The notes beneath the pieces are model-generated. The model was given only the letters and a program-made list of their open reading frames with translations. It had not been told where the DNA came from and searched no databases. A stretch of DNA of 64,000 bases from JAANXG01 sp049583715 (GTDB taxonomy: Bacteria > Pseudomonadota > Gammaproteobacteria > Arenicellales > JAANXG01). The DNA is taken from contig JBAUWJ010000041.1 in assembly GCA_049583715.1 (NCBI GenBank), positions 16,766 through 80,765 of the forward strand, in the 5' to 3' direction. Below, piece by piece: positions 25,687-34,537 of the stretch (positions within the stretch are counted from its first letter, which is position 1; each line of letters opens with the position of its first letter). Both the position numbers and the translations under genes were made by a program.

Positions 25687-27435
25687 CTAGGCCGGCGGAG
25701 CGCCGAATATGTGCTCGAGGATCAATTGTACCGAGAGTCTGCCCCCGTAGTCGTTCACCGCGAGCCGGTAGGCGGCATGAATCTCGGACCGGTCCCCCGG
25801 TATCGTCTCCTCGCGAGGCGGATCGAAGCAGATACCGGCGACGACTCTCCTGCCCCCGGGCTTGCGGAGCCGGTAGCGCATGAAGCCACTGCCTACCGGA
25901 GAGCGTTCCAGCACCTCGAATGTATCGTCAAAGAGCGGCTCCGGAAACCCCTGTCCCCAGGGCCCGTGCATCTGCAGCAGGCGGGCGTTGTCGAGGGTCA
26001 GCTCCTCTTCGTCCAGAGGCCCGTCGGTGTCTATCACGCGGGTTTCGTTCAGCACGTTTGCACCAAGTTCGCCAACCAAGTGGTCGAACAGCTCGCGGAA
26101 CCGGTCCAGATTCTCCGGCCGAACGCTCAGTCCCGCAGCCATGGCGTGCCCGCCGAACTTCTCGATAACGTCCGCGTGGGCGACATTGATGGCAGCCAGC
26201 AGGTCACGGATATGGATGCCGCTTATGGATCTGGCCGAGCCCTTCAGCTCGGTTTCCGAAGCCGGCGCGAACGCTATAACCGGGCGCTGGGTCAGCTCGC
26301 TGACGCGTCCGGCAATGAGACCCACCAGGCCCTGGTGCCAGGACCGGTCGAACAAGGTAATGCCGCTTGGAATGGCGTCCAGCGCCAGTGCGGACACGGC
26401 TTCCTCGGCCTGCCGGGCCATATCCGACTGGATCTCCCGGCGTTTCTTGTTGATCTCGTCGAGCTGGGCCGCGAGGCGCCTTGCATGCTCGGGGTCCGCG
26501 GCGAGCAGACATTCGATGCCCACCGTCATGTCCTCCAGCCGGCCCGCCGCGTTCAGGCGCGGCGCCACGCCGAATCCGAGATCACGGCTGGTGAGTCGCG
26601 AGGGCTCCCTGCCCGCCACCTCGGCCAGCGCCTGGATGCCCGGTCTCGCCCGTCCCGCCCGTATCCTGGAGAGCCCCTGGGACACCAGTATGCGGTTGTT
26701 GCGGTCGAGGGGAACCAGATCCGCCACCGTCCCCAGGGCCACCAGATCCAGATAGTCGGCCAGCCTGGGCTCCGGCACCGCCGCCTGGTCGAACCAGCCC
26801 GATTCCCGCAGACGGCCACGCAGGGCAAGCATCACGTAGAAGATGACGCCGACACCGGCGAGGCTCTTGCTGCGGAACGCATCGCCCGGGCAATTCGGAT
26901 TCACGATGGCGTCTGCCTGGGGCAGCGACTCCCCGGGCAGATGATGATCCGTGATAATGGTGGTGATCCCGAGCTGCTGCGCCGCGAATACGCCCGCATG
27001 ACTGCCGATGCCGTTGTCCACGGTTATCAGTACGTCGGGTTGCTGCGCGGCGGCCACGCCCACGATCTCCGGTGAGAGCCCGTAGCCGAACTCGAAGCGA
27101 TTGGGCACCAGGTAATCGACCTGGGACGCTCCCATCTGCCGCAGCGCGCCCACGCCCAGGGCACAGCTCGTGGCGCCGTCGGCGTCGAAATCCCCGACGA
27201 ACATGATCCGGGCGCCGGCCACGACGGCCTCCTCCAGAATGTCCAGGGCCTCGGACAAACCGGACAGTCCCTCGGGGCGGATGAGATGCGCCAGCCGGTA
27301 GTCGAGATCGGCGTCGCCGCTGACTTGCCGCGCCGCATAAACGCGCGCCAGCCACTCCGGGAGGCCCGACGGGCCGGTGCCGCCGACCTGCCGGCGTCGC
27401 AGCTCCACGTCCGTAGAGTGACCGCGGCTTACCAC
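25687..27435 (-). CDS. recJ: Single-stranded-DNA exonuclease RecJ
   Basis: 582 residues (E. coli 577), a 5'-3' single-strand exonuclease of recombination and mismatch repair. DHH-domain motifs are FVGDFDADGATSCAL, TVDNGIGSH and IITDHHLPG. The DHHA1 domain has the signature KFGGHAMAAGLSV, followed by an OB-fold. The GTG at 27435 gives VVSRGHSTDVELRRRQV, aligned with the E. coli N-terminus. It overlaps the end of the upstream gene by a few bases, so recJ is translated at the end of a run of coupled genes that begins in the type II secretion operon. Confidence 0.96.
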   Translation of the reverse strand: MVSRGHSTDVELRRRQVGGTGPSGLPEWLARVYAARQVSGDADLDYRLAHLIRPEGLSGLSEALDILEEAVVAGARIMFVGDFDADGATSCALGVGALRQMGASQVDYLVPNRFEFGYGLSPEIVGVAAAQQPDVLITVDNGIGSHAGVFAAQQLGITTIITDHHLPGESLPQADAIVNPNCPGDAFRSKSLAGVGVIFYVMLALRGRLRESGWFDQAAVPEPRLADYLDLVALGTVADLVPLDRNNRILVSQGLSRIRAGRARPGIQALAEVAGREPSRLTSRDLGFGVAPRLNAAGRLEDMTVGIECLLAADPEHARRLAAQLDEINKKRREIQSDMARQAEEAVSALALDAIPSGITLFDRSWHQGLVGLIAGRVSELTQRPVIAFAPASETELKGSARSISGIHIRDLLAAINVAHADVIEKFGGHAMAAGLSVRPENLDRFRELFDHLVGELGANVLNETRVIDTDGPLDEEELTLDNARLLQMHGPWGQGFPEPLFDDTFEVLERSPVGSGFMRYRLRKPGGRRVVAGICFDPPREETIPGDRSEIHAAYRLAVNDYGGRLSVQLILEHIFGAPPA

Positions 27436-28367
27436 GGGCGCCACCAGGGCCTCGTCCCGCCACTGTCGATGCGCAGCTCGCCGTAGCCCGGTTCGATGAG
27501 GGTGAGCTGGTTCACCGTCCCCCGGCGCAACATTGCCTCGAGCGATCCCCAGTGATGCGCCGCGAACACCGGCGGGCTCGCCTTCTCCACGCCCGGCGAC
27601 CACACCCACAAGGCGCGCTGGGGCGGGCTCTCGCCGTCCGGCACTTGCACGTCGAAAGACGGCTCCGTCATCTGTCGAGTATCGATGCCGGCCCGCCGGC
27701 CGATCCCGAGGGCCACGGGGTCGTTGCTGACCACGCGATTCCAGCGCGATATCGTGACATCCGGAAGCCGCCCTCCTCCCCAGAACCAGAGGCTGTTCAG
27801 GGCTGGGCTGCCCGCCGCCTCCCGCTCGCAATTGACCTCGCTGTCGAAGAGCAGCATCTGCACTTCATTCAGGATCCTGTGCCACTCCATGGCATCCGGG
27901 CCGCTGGGCAGATGATCGTTGATGTTCTCCCCGAGCACGTCCCGCAAGGCGGAGGTCTCGAGCTGCGGGTCTGCGTCCACCATGACGAACCACATGCCAT
28001 CGGCCGTCCGCTCCACGCGCCAGTCGGGAAAGTGCTCCTGCAGGCGGGCGACAAGGACCCGGGACTCGGCTTCGGTCGGCTCGAACTCCCGTCCGGCCAT
28101 CAGGATGAGCTGCTCCCTGCGGGCATGGAGGTAAACCGGATAGGCGAACAGGCAATAGCCGCGCGGCTCGCGCCCGGTCGCCCCGAGATAGTGCAGAGGC
28201 GCCGGCGCCGGAAGCGTGCCTTCGATACCGAAGGCGCGGGCGAGCAAGGCGTCCCCGTCGAGATCGACGAGATCCAGGAATCGGCCGCGCTTCTTCCAGT
28301 GCGCCGGCAGCGGGGATTCCCTGACGACCCCGGGCGCCAGGACCCCGATTTCGGAGCCCGTGGACAT
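27429..28367 (-). CDS. Phosphoglycerate-mutase-like protein of the family next to recJ
   Basis: A 312-residue protein of unknown activity, often annotated 'phosphoglycerate mutase' or 'regulatory protein' in xanthomonads and pseudomonads. The block WHRILNEVQMLLFDSEVNCE followed by SLWFWGGGRLP is diagnostic in my memory. No phosphoesterase metal motif is evident, so the enzyme name should not be trusted. The ATG at 28367 overlaps gspM as ATGA, and its stop overlaps the recJ start. It therefore sits exactly at the junction between the secretion operon and recJ. A link to recombination is suggested only by position. Confidence 0.7.
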   Translation of the reverse strand: MSTGSEIGVLAPGVVRESPLPAHWKKRGRFLDLVDLDGDALLARAFGIEGTLPAPAPLHYLGATGREPRGYCLFAYPVYLHARREQLILMAGREFEPTEAESRVLVARLQEHFPDWRVERTADGMWFVMVDADPQLETSALRDVLGENINDHLPSGPDAMEWHRILNEVQMLLFDSEVNCEREAAGSPALNSLWFWGGGRLPDVTISRWNRVVSNDPVALGIGRRAGIDTRQMTEPSFDVQVPDGESPPQRALWVWSPGVEKASPPVFAAHHWGSLEAMLRRGTVNQLTLIEPGYGELRIDSGGTRPWWRPW

Positions 28368-28852
28368 CAGCGCTGCAGGGTGGCCCGAATATTGACCTTG
28401 CCCTCGGCCGAACGGTCGATGTTGACCTCGACCACCTCGATCCCCCGGGTCTTCAGGGTCTGCAGCCAGCGCAGCCACACGTCGAAGTCGGCATTGTCCA
28501 TCCATATGCGGACCTGGTTGTCCTTGTCACCGGGGCTCATGCGCGTGATCGCCTTGCGGATCGCGACCTGGTTGGCGCTGCGCTCGATCATCGTCAACAG
28601 AGGCAGGCCCGATTCCGCCGACGTGGCCTTCGCACTGCCGACCAGAGAACGGATCTGGGCGGACTGGGCTTTCATCCAGGCCAGCGTCTGCTCCTTCTCC
28701 GGCACCTGGACGCGCAGCCGGTTCAGCTCGTCCTGCCAGGGCCGCCAGGCAAGGCTGTACAGGACGATGACCAGTGCCACGACGGCGCCGGCTGCCAGCA
28801 GGTTCCTTTCCCGCGTCGACAGTGATGCCAGGCTGTCGCTCAGAGGATTCAT
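28367..28852 (-). CDS. gspM: Type II secretion protein GspM
   Basis: A 161-residue bitopic inner-membrane protein of the secretion platform. One transmembrane helix at about residues 18-36 (LLAAGAVVALVIVLYSLAW) is followed by a coiled-coil segment and a ferredoxin-like periplasmic domain. It binds GspL. Overlaps by 4 bp with gspL upstream and with the recJ-linked gene downstream (ATGA in both cases). Sequence conservation in GspM is low; assignment rests on topology and place in the operon. Confidence 0.85.
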   Translation of the reverse strand: MNPLSDSLASLSTRERNLLAAGAVVALVIVLYSLAWRPWQDELNRLRVQVPEKEQTLAWMKAQSAQIRSLVGSAKATSAESGLPLLTMIERSANQVAIRKAITRMSPGDKDNQVRIWMDNADFDVWLRWLQTLKTRGIEVVEVNIDRSAEGKVNIRATLQR

Positions 28853-30039
28853 CCGGACACCTTGAGGCCCAGCCTGAACCGGCCGCTGACGCTGTTCTGA
28901 AGGGAGCCCGACGACACCAGGTCGACGTTCACGCGGCCGTCGGCGACGAACCGTTGACGAAGCTTGTCAAGGGCGGCGAAATCGCTGGTGCGGCACGTCA
29001 CGAGCAAAGTGGAGCTTTGGAAAGAGATCTCCTCGACGCTCGCCCGGACGGCGGGCACGGCTTGCGCGACCACTGAAAGCAGAGCGAGGAAACCGCTCCC
29101 TCCGACCTGGCCCCTGAGGGCGGCAATCCGCTGCTCCATCTGCACTTTGGGCTTGACCACCCGCGTGATATCGGGAAATGTACCCGTCAGGGTACTCGCG
29201 ATCTCGCTGTCGAGCTGCCTGTCCCTGCGCGTGAGGGTGACGTAGTCGTATCCGTCCAAGCCGAGACGGACCACGAGAGCCAGTCCGAGCAGCACCGCCG
29301 CGACCTTCATCGAGGTGCGCGATACCAGCGCATTGGCGCTGTCCCCGCGATGGGGCAGCAGGTCGACATTCGGGGGTACCTGGTGGCCGTGCCGGACCCA
29401 GTCCGTAAAGTGTCGACCGATGCGCCACTCGCTCACCATCAGCCCGCCCCGCTCCACCAGCCGGCGCGCGTGCTCCGCGCTGTTGACGGCGATCGGAATG
29501 CCCCGGTCCGCGGTTTCCTCCCACCACAGATCCAGGTCCTGCTCGTCGATGACCAGGCCGTCCAGGTTACCGGTGCGGATGATCAGCCTGCCCTCACCGT
29601 CCGCGGCAATGGTGCAGCGTCCCTCCGTGTGCCGCGGCAGCAGCAGGTATTCCGGGACCAGGGCGTCAGCGTGCCCGGGGAAGCCTTCGAGCTCCCGGCG
29701 CCAGCTTTCGATCGCCTCGCGCGACGTGACCGCGACTTTCGACTCACCGCCGCGGCCCCACAGGATCAGCCTGAAATCCAGATCCTCCAGACTGCTCGCC
29801 ACCGTTTCCTCCAACATATACGGAACCGCCGCGACGGCCTTCGCCCGGCTCCTCGCCGGAATCCGCAGAGATCGAATGGTGACCAGCTCACCGGGCACGA
29901 CCCCGACCCGGCGGGTGATGCGCCGATGCCGCATGGGAATGTGATCCAGGGATTCCGCGATGCCGTCCTCCAGGACCCGGTTCCGGCGGTCCACGATCAC
30001 CCAGCGGTAGGGTGCGCGCACGGAGAAATAGAGGATCAC
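28849..30039 (-). CDS. gspL: Type II secretion protein GspL
   Basis: A 396-residue protein with an actin-like cytoplasmic domain (about 1-240), one transmembrane helix at about 245-263 (MKVAAVLLGLALVVRLGL), a coiled coil, and a small periplasmic domain (about 315-390). GspL recruits the ATPase GspE to the membrane and pairs with GspM. The start overlaps the gspK stop as ATGA, which fixes it. Confidence 0.9.
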   Translation of the reverse strand: MILYFSVRAPYRWVIVDRRNRVLEDGIAESLDHIPMRHRRITRRVGVVPGELVTIRSLRIPARSRAKAVAAVPYMLEETVASSLEDLDFRLILWGRGGESKVAVTSREAIESWRRELEGFPGHADALVPEYLLLPRHTEGRCTIAADGEGRLIIRTGNLDGLVIDEQDLDLWWEETADRGIPIAVNSAEHARRLVERGGLMVSEWRIGRHFTDWVRHGHQVPPNVDLLPHRGDSANALVSRTSMKVAAVLLGLALVVRLGLDGYDYVTLTRRDRQLDSEIASTLTGTFPDITRVVKPKVQMEQRIAALRGQVGGSGFLALLSVVAQAVPAVRASVEEISFQSSTLLVTCRTSDFAALDKLRQRFVADGRVNVDLVSSGSLQNSVSGRFRLGLKVSG

Positions 30040-30983
30040 GATACCCCTCGGCGTCTGCGGATGACGACAGCCTGCCGCGTATCGGGGGAGCGCTCGATCG
30101 TGCTGTAGAGGACGGTCGCGTAACGTCCGTAGTTCACCCGGCTGTACACTTGGAAATACTCGCTGCTCACGGAAACCAACGGTTGAACTTGGTCGCTCAT
30201 GCCGGCCAGCTCGGTGCGCGCCAGAAACGCGTCGACACTCTGATAACCCTTGTCGCCGCGCCCGCTGACCAGCGAAGCCGCACTGGCCTCGCCCAGTATG
30301 TTCTTTGTCAGGATACGAAGCAATTGGGCGGGGGCCGTGTTGACGTTGATGCGTACCCCGGTCCGGGGCAGCGCCGTCACGAAAGGCGCGAGGATCCGGA
30401 TGGTCTTCGGGGTCATGCCCTGCACCCAGGCCAGCTCACCGACGCCCGCCATCAGTCTGTTGGCGGCGCGATAGGGCGGATTCTTCAGCAGGTATTCGGG
30501 ATCCTCCGCGCCGTCGTGGCCGCTCTCGTTGATATCCGCGTCGACCCAATCGACGACGGCATCCGCGAGTCCGGGGTCCAGGTTCAACAGGCTCAGCAGG
30601 CGCTGAAACGCGGGGTACCACACTTTATCCTTGCCCACCGCGAGATTGTTCAGGTTGAAGCGGCCCTGCAGGTCGAGGATCTCGGTGTGAAGCTTCGCGC
30701 TGTCGGTCGACGCGAGCGCCGGTGCCTTGGTATTCCAGTCCTCACCCAGATAGTCCGTGTGGCTGCTCGAGACATCCTTCTCGAGCGTCTTCTGCGCCCA
30801 CTGCTCGGCGTAGACGGCGACGTCGAAGCCCTGCTCCGAGTCCTGCTGGTTGGAAACGCGCCGGATGGACAGGTTCTCGTCCTCCACCAGATAGACCACC
30901 AGCGTGGTCAGCAGGGCCATGATGAACATCACGGTAATCAAGGCTACGCCCCGGGCGCGGCGGCGGGGTAGCGTGCGGATCAT
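30036..30983 (-). CDS. gspK: Type II secretion minor pseudopilin GspK
   Basis: A 315-residue type II minor pseudopilin that caps the pseudopilus tip. The prepilin leader RRRARG is followed by VALITVMFIMALLTTLVVYL. As is usual for GspK, position +5 is not glutamate. Conserved blocks DLQGRFNLNNL and RINVNTAPAQLLR are typical of the helical insert of GspK. ATGA overlaps with gspJ and gspL. Confidence 0.94.
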   Translation of the reverse strand: MIRTLPRRRARGVALITVMFIMALLTTLVVYLVEDENLSIRRVSNQQDSEQGFDVAVYAEQWAQKTLEKDVSSSHTDYLGEDWNTKAPALASTDSAKLHTEILDLQGRFNLNNLAVGKDKVWYPAFQRLLSLLNLDPGLADAVVDWVDADINESGHDGAEDPEYLLKNPPYRAANRLMAGVGELAWVQGMTPKTIRILAPFVTALPRTGVRINVNTAPAQLLRILTKNILGEASAASLVSGRGDKGYQSVDAFLARTELAGMSDQVQPLVSVSSEYFQVYSRVNYGRYATVLYSTIERSPDTRQAVVIRRRRGVS

Positions 30984-31633
30984 CCTCCCCTCACCTCGAA
31001 TACTCTCTGGTAGACGAACTTGCCGGCCAGCAGGATGCTGACCTCGACCCCGACGGGAAGCTTGGAGTCGCTCGTCCATTCGTGGCTGGTCTCGAGCTTT
31101 TGATCGGCGTCGAAGCTGAAGAACGTGAAAGTGACATCCTGGACGTTCCCGAGCAGCGGCCGCCTGTATTCGGGGCTGTTCACGTCGCGGTCCAGCACTC
31201 GCCAGGTCACCCGGGACAGCTCACCGTCATTGAGTCGCCATGCCACGCGAGTGAGCACGGGAATACCGATGCCCTCCGCCGCCGGCTCGATGGTGGTCAG
31301 CCGCAGGCGCTCGCCGTCGGCGAGACCCTGGCCGGGTGCCGCAATAAACGCCGGCTCCACGTCACCATACCCGTTGCGGACCGTCCGGTTCACGGCGTAG
31401 CGCAGGTCCTGCTCGAGCAGAACGAAGGTGGTTTGAAGGTTCTTGGCCTGTGCGTTCTTCTCGTCGATGTGGGCCTTGGCGGCGAGAAAGTTGTCCAGGG
31501 CGGCGTAACTGATCGCCGCGATCACCGCGAAGATGGCGATCGCGATGACCATCTCCAACAAGGTGAAACCGCGCCTGCGGCCATGCGTGGCGACGTTTAC
31601 GCGTGAGCGCGACAGGGCGGCCGGGGCCGTCAT
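30980..31633 (-). CDS. gspJ: Type II secretion minor pseudopilin GspJ
   Basis: 217 residues. Prepilin leader ending RRRG, then FTLLEMVIAIAIFAVIAAISY with glutamate at +5. The globular part contains the GspJ block LEQDLRYAVNRTVRN. GspI, J and K form the tip complex. The ATG overlaps the gspI stop as ATGA, so the longer open frame upstream is not used. Confidence 0.92.
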   Translation of the reverse strand: MTAPAALSRSRVNVATHGRRRGFTLLEMVIAIAIFAVIAAISYAALDNFLAAKAHIDEKNAQAKNLQTTFVLLEQDLRYAVNRTVRNGYGDVEPAFIAAPGQGLADGERLRLTTIEPAAEGIGIPVLTRVAWRLNDGELSRVTWRVLDRDVNSPEYRRPLLGNVQDVTFTFFSFDADQKLETSHEWTSDSKLPVGVEVSILLAGKFVYQRVFEVRGG

Positions 31634-32142
31634 TGGGTCCCGCCGCTCGTTTGGCTGGTCTGCTGGCTGGTGCCGGCGACCGGCGGGTTTCGGCTCGTGT
31701 TCTGGTTGGCGTTCCGGGTTCCGCCGCTGCCCGTCCCCTCTCGAGACGGGGCCGGGGGCTCGTACTTGGCGACGTAGCCGAAGACCTCGTACTCGCGGTT
31801 CCGGAGCCGGGCATCGGTGTACACGCTGATGTCGACCCGTCGAAGGTCGTCCTCCTCGGCCTTGCTGACTGTCTGGGAGAGATACCAGGTCCGTCCGCCC
31901 ATGGTGCTGGTGCTGCCGCTGGTGCCCGGCGCGGGCCAGGCACGCGTAATCCTGAGCTCGGCCAGTCGATTGGCCGCCACCCACACGGCGAGCATTCGCG
32001 AGCGGGTTTCGTCGGCCACGGTCGCCGCACTCCCGGTCGCCTTGGCGACCGCCGCGATGCCGAGGGCCGCGATTGCCAGGGCAATGACGATCTCGAGCAG
32101 CGTGAAGCCGTTGCTCGATGGGCTAGGTCTTGCTCGCTTCAC
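31630..32142 (-). CDS. gspI: Type II secretion minor pseudopilin GspI
   Basis: 170 residues. A short leader ending SSNG is followed by FTLLEIVIALAIAALGIAAV. The globular core is of normal GspI size (to about residue 125). The remaining ~45 residues are a Ser/Thr/Gly/Gln/Asn-rich tail (GSGGTRNANQNTSRN ... SQQTSQTSGGTQ) not expected in GspI. It overlaps the end of gspH by 20 bp. Confidence 0.9.
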   Translation of the reverse strand: MKRARPSPSSNGFTLLEIVIALAIAALGIAAVAKATGSAATVADETRSRMLAVWVAANRLAELRITRAWPAPGTSGSTSTMGGRTWYLSQTVSKAEEDDLRRVDISVYTDARLRNREYEVFGYVAKYEPPAPSREGTGSGGTRNANQNTSRNPPVAGTSQQTSQTSGGTQ

Positions 32143-32851
32143 TCTTGACGATCACGTTCTGGCTGTCGTCGACGCTCACCTCGTAGATGAGGGACTTTCC
32201 CCGGATCGTGAGGATGAAGGGGGTTATCTCTCCGAGGCCTTCGATGACCAGCAAGCCGCTGCGCGCACTGCCGGCGTCGCTGCTGCTGTTGTCGCCGGTA
32301 CCGGTATGGTCATTGGAGTTGGAACCGGGGCCGTTGAGGGTCTCGAACGAGATACCCAGGTCCTCGGGAAACCGGCGCTGGCGGAATATGTCGTCATTCG
32401 TGACTTCCGTCCACTCCTTGCCGTGCTGCAGGAAGGTGTAGGTCCGGCCGTTCGGGTCCACCTGGACCGCGTAGGGACGGCCTGACAGGATGCTTTCGTC
32501 CCGAGCCTGCTCGATGAGGCTGGCGAAGCGCCGGGCCTCCAGCTTGGCGACCCCGTCCGTGTCGCGCTGGAGGTTCAATACGACAAAGGTCACGCTGATG
32601 GCGATCAGGGCCATGACCACCATGATCTCGAGAAGCGTGAAGCCCGACTGCCGGAAGGCGGCACTGCTTCCGGGCGTATCCCTCTCGGCGCAGCCGGCGC
32701 CACCCTTGCCGTGAGCCTCAGCCTGGCCCTTTCCCGCCGGTGGGAGAGGAAATCCTCCATCCGGATACTGCGGCACGTGAGACGTCGCGTCCGGTTCCTC
32801 CGCGAGGAGAGGTGCGAACGGTGAGCATGATCTGTGAAAGAGGGAACGCAT
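32123..32851 (-). CDS. gspH: Type II secretion minor pseudopilin GspH
   Basis: About 242 residues from the ATG at 32851, which lies 4 bp after gspG. The prepilin motif FRQSG followed by FTLLEIMVVMALIAISVTFVV is clear, but this start gives an unusually long leader of about 70 residues rich in Pro, Gly and Ala. An in-frame GTG nearer the motif would give about 42. Either is much longer than the usual 6-15. The globular GspH domain also carries a Ser/Asn/Gly/Asp insertion (GPGSNSNDHTGTGDNSSSD). Identity is firm; the start is not. Confidence 0.85.
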   Translation of the reverse strand: MRSLFHRSCSPFAPLLAEEPDATSHVPQYPDGGFPLPPAGKGQAEAHGKGGAGCAERDTPGSSAAFRQSGFTLLEIMVVMALIAISVTFVVLNLQRDTDGVAKLEARRFASLIEQARDESILSGRPYAVQVDPNGRTYTFLQHGKEWTEVTNDDIFRQRRFPEDLGISFETLNGPGSNSNDHTGTGDNSSSDAGSARSGLLVIEGLGEITPFILTIRGKSLIYEVSVDDSQNVIVKSEASKT

Positions 32852-32855
32852 GCCT

Positions 32856-33293
32856 TCAGCCGGAGCTGGTATTCGTATCCCAGTTGCCGATGTCCGCCGC
32901 GGTGTTCTGGCCGCCGGGCTTGCCGTCCGATCCATAGGACCAGATATCGAAGTCTCCGTGTTGACCGGGGCTCAGGTACTGGTAATCGTTGCCCCAGGGG
33001 TCCTTGGGCAGGCGCTCGATATAACCGCCCTGCTTCCAGTTGTTGGCAGGTGGGTCGCCGGATGGTTTGTGCAGCAAGGCGTCCAGCCCCTGCTGTGTGC
33101 TGGGGTAGTTGAAGTTGTCGAGCTTGTACAGCTTCACGGCGCTCGACAGCGCCTGTATGTCCGCCTTGGCTTTCTCGACCTGAGCCTGCTCCTGTCGTCC
33201 CAGGACCCGGGGCAGGATCAGCGTGGCGAGCAGGCCGATGATCGCCACGACCACCATCATCTCGATCAGGGTAAACCCTCTTTGACGCTTCAA
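32856..33293 (-). CDS. gspG: Type II secretion major pseudopilin GspG
   Basis: 145 residues, the main pseudopilus subunit. Leader MKRQRG and mature FTLIEMMVVVAIIGLLATLI with glutamate at +5. The GspG-specific C-terminal blocks YPSTQQGLDALL, LPKDPWGNDYQYLSPG and DIWSYGSDGKPGG (Ca-binding loop) are intact. 9 bp separates it from gspF. Confidence 0.97.
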   Translation of the reverse strand: MKRQRGFTLIEMMVVVAIIGLLATLILPRVLGRQEQAQVEKAKADIQALSSAVKLYKLDNFNYPSTQQGLDALLHKPSGDPPANNWKQGGYIERLPKDPWGNDYQYLSPGQHGDFDIWSYGSDGKPGGQNTAADIGNWDTNTSSG

Positions 33294-33302
33294 CTCATCA
33301 CC

Positions 33303-34529
33303 TCATCCAATCAGTTGATTCAAATCGAATATAGGCAGAAGGATCGCCAGAACGATCATCAGCACCACCGCGCCCATGAACAGAATCATGAACGGCTCGA
33401 ACAGGCTCACCAGCACCGTGACCCTGGCTTCCAGCTCCCGCTCCAGCACGGTGGCTGCTTTCTCCAGCATCTCCCCCAGTTGTCCGCTGGCTTCACCGCT
33501 CGCCACCATCTGTATCAGCAGTGGCGGAAAGTTTCCACGCCGTGCCAGCGCACGGTTGATGCTGACGCCTTCGGCCACTTCCCCGGCAGCCTCGCTCAGG
33601 TTCGCCTTCAGCACGACGTTCGACAGCACCCCTTCCGCAGCCCGCATCGACGTCAGCAGGGGCACGCCGCTGTTCACCATGATGGACAGAGTCCGCGCCA
33701 TCCGGGCGGTGTTCAAGCCCCTGGACAGGCGGCGCACGCCGGGAAATCCGAGTATGAGCTTGTGGAGGCGGAACCTGGGTTTCTCCAGGCGAAACAACAG
33801 GACAAAGGCGAGCGCGCACAGCGACAGGGCTCCCAGGATCCATAACCCGTATTGCTGCAGGAAATCCCCGATGGCGATCAGGATCCGGGTGAGGAGCGGG
33901 AGCTGTTGACCGGAGCTCTGGAACACCTGCACCACCTTGGGGACGACGTAGCTCAGCAGACCCGCCACGATGAGTATGGACACGATGGTGAGGATGACCG
34001 GATAGATGAGGGCGATGGACACCCGTTGCTTGAGCGTCTGCCGGCCCTCCACGAAGTCCGCCAGCCTGTCCAGCACCAGCGCCAGGCTGCCGGACTGCTC
34101 GCCGGCTGCCACCGCGGCCTTGTAGATCTCGGGAAACGAGCGCGGGTAGCTCTCGATGGCGTCCGCCAGGGACCGCCCTTCCACGACCTGTGCCCGGATG
34201 CCGCTCAGCACGGACTTGACCTGGTGCCCCTCGGCCTGGTTCACCAGCGCCGTGAGGGTCTCTTCAATGGTCAGGCCTGAGGCCAGCAAGGTGGCGAACT
34301 GGCGGGTAATCACCGCCAGCTCGTTGGTGGCGATGCGGGCGCGTCGCTTGGATCCCGGGGCCCCCTGGCCGCCCGCCGGCGACCGGTCTTCCTGAACACC
34401 GACGACCGCCAGGGGGACCAGCCCCTGCTCCCGCAGGAGCTGGCGCACGTGGCGCGCGGAATCTCCCTGCGAAATGCCCTTTCTGGTCCGGCCTTTCGGA
34501 TCCAGCGCCTGGTACTCGAACGCACCCAT
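33303..34529 (-). CDS. gspF: Type II secretion inner-membrane protein GspF
   Basis: A 408-residue polytopic platform protein. Two homologous GspF domains (about 70-200 and 270-400) each precede a membrane segment, with further helices at about 170-195, 220-245 and 375-400. ARIATNELAVITRQFATLLASG and the matching second-repeat block TARMARTLSIMVNSGVPLL are characteristic. Eight bases after gspE. Confidence 0.95.
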   Translation of the reverse strand: MGAFEYQALDPKGRTRKGISQGDSARHVRQLLREQGLVPLAVVGVQEDRSPAGGQGAPGSKRRARIATNELAVITRQFATLLASGLTIEETLTALVNQAEGHQVKSVLSGIRAQVVEGRSLADAIESYPRSFPEIYKAAVAAGEQSGSLALVLDRLADFVEGRQTLKQRVSIALIYPVILTIVSILIVAGLLSYVVPKVVQVFQSSGQQLPLLTRILIAIGDFLQQYGLWILGALSLCALAFVLLFRLEKPRFRLHKLILGFPGVRRLSRGLNTARMARTLSIMVNSGVPLLTSMRAAEGVLSNVVLKANLSEAAGEVAEGVSINRALARRGNFPPLLIQMVASGEASGQLGEMLEKAATVLERELEARVTVLVSLFEPFMILFMGAVVLMIVLAILLPIFDLNQLIG

Positions 34530-34537
34530 CGCGACGC

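Noticed and set aside
27829..27831. Start of recJ at the far upstream end of its open frame
   Set aside because: The first ~130 residues would overlap the upstream gene and are Arg/Gly-rich without homology; the GTG at 27435 aligns with known RecJ.
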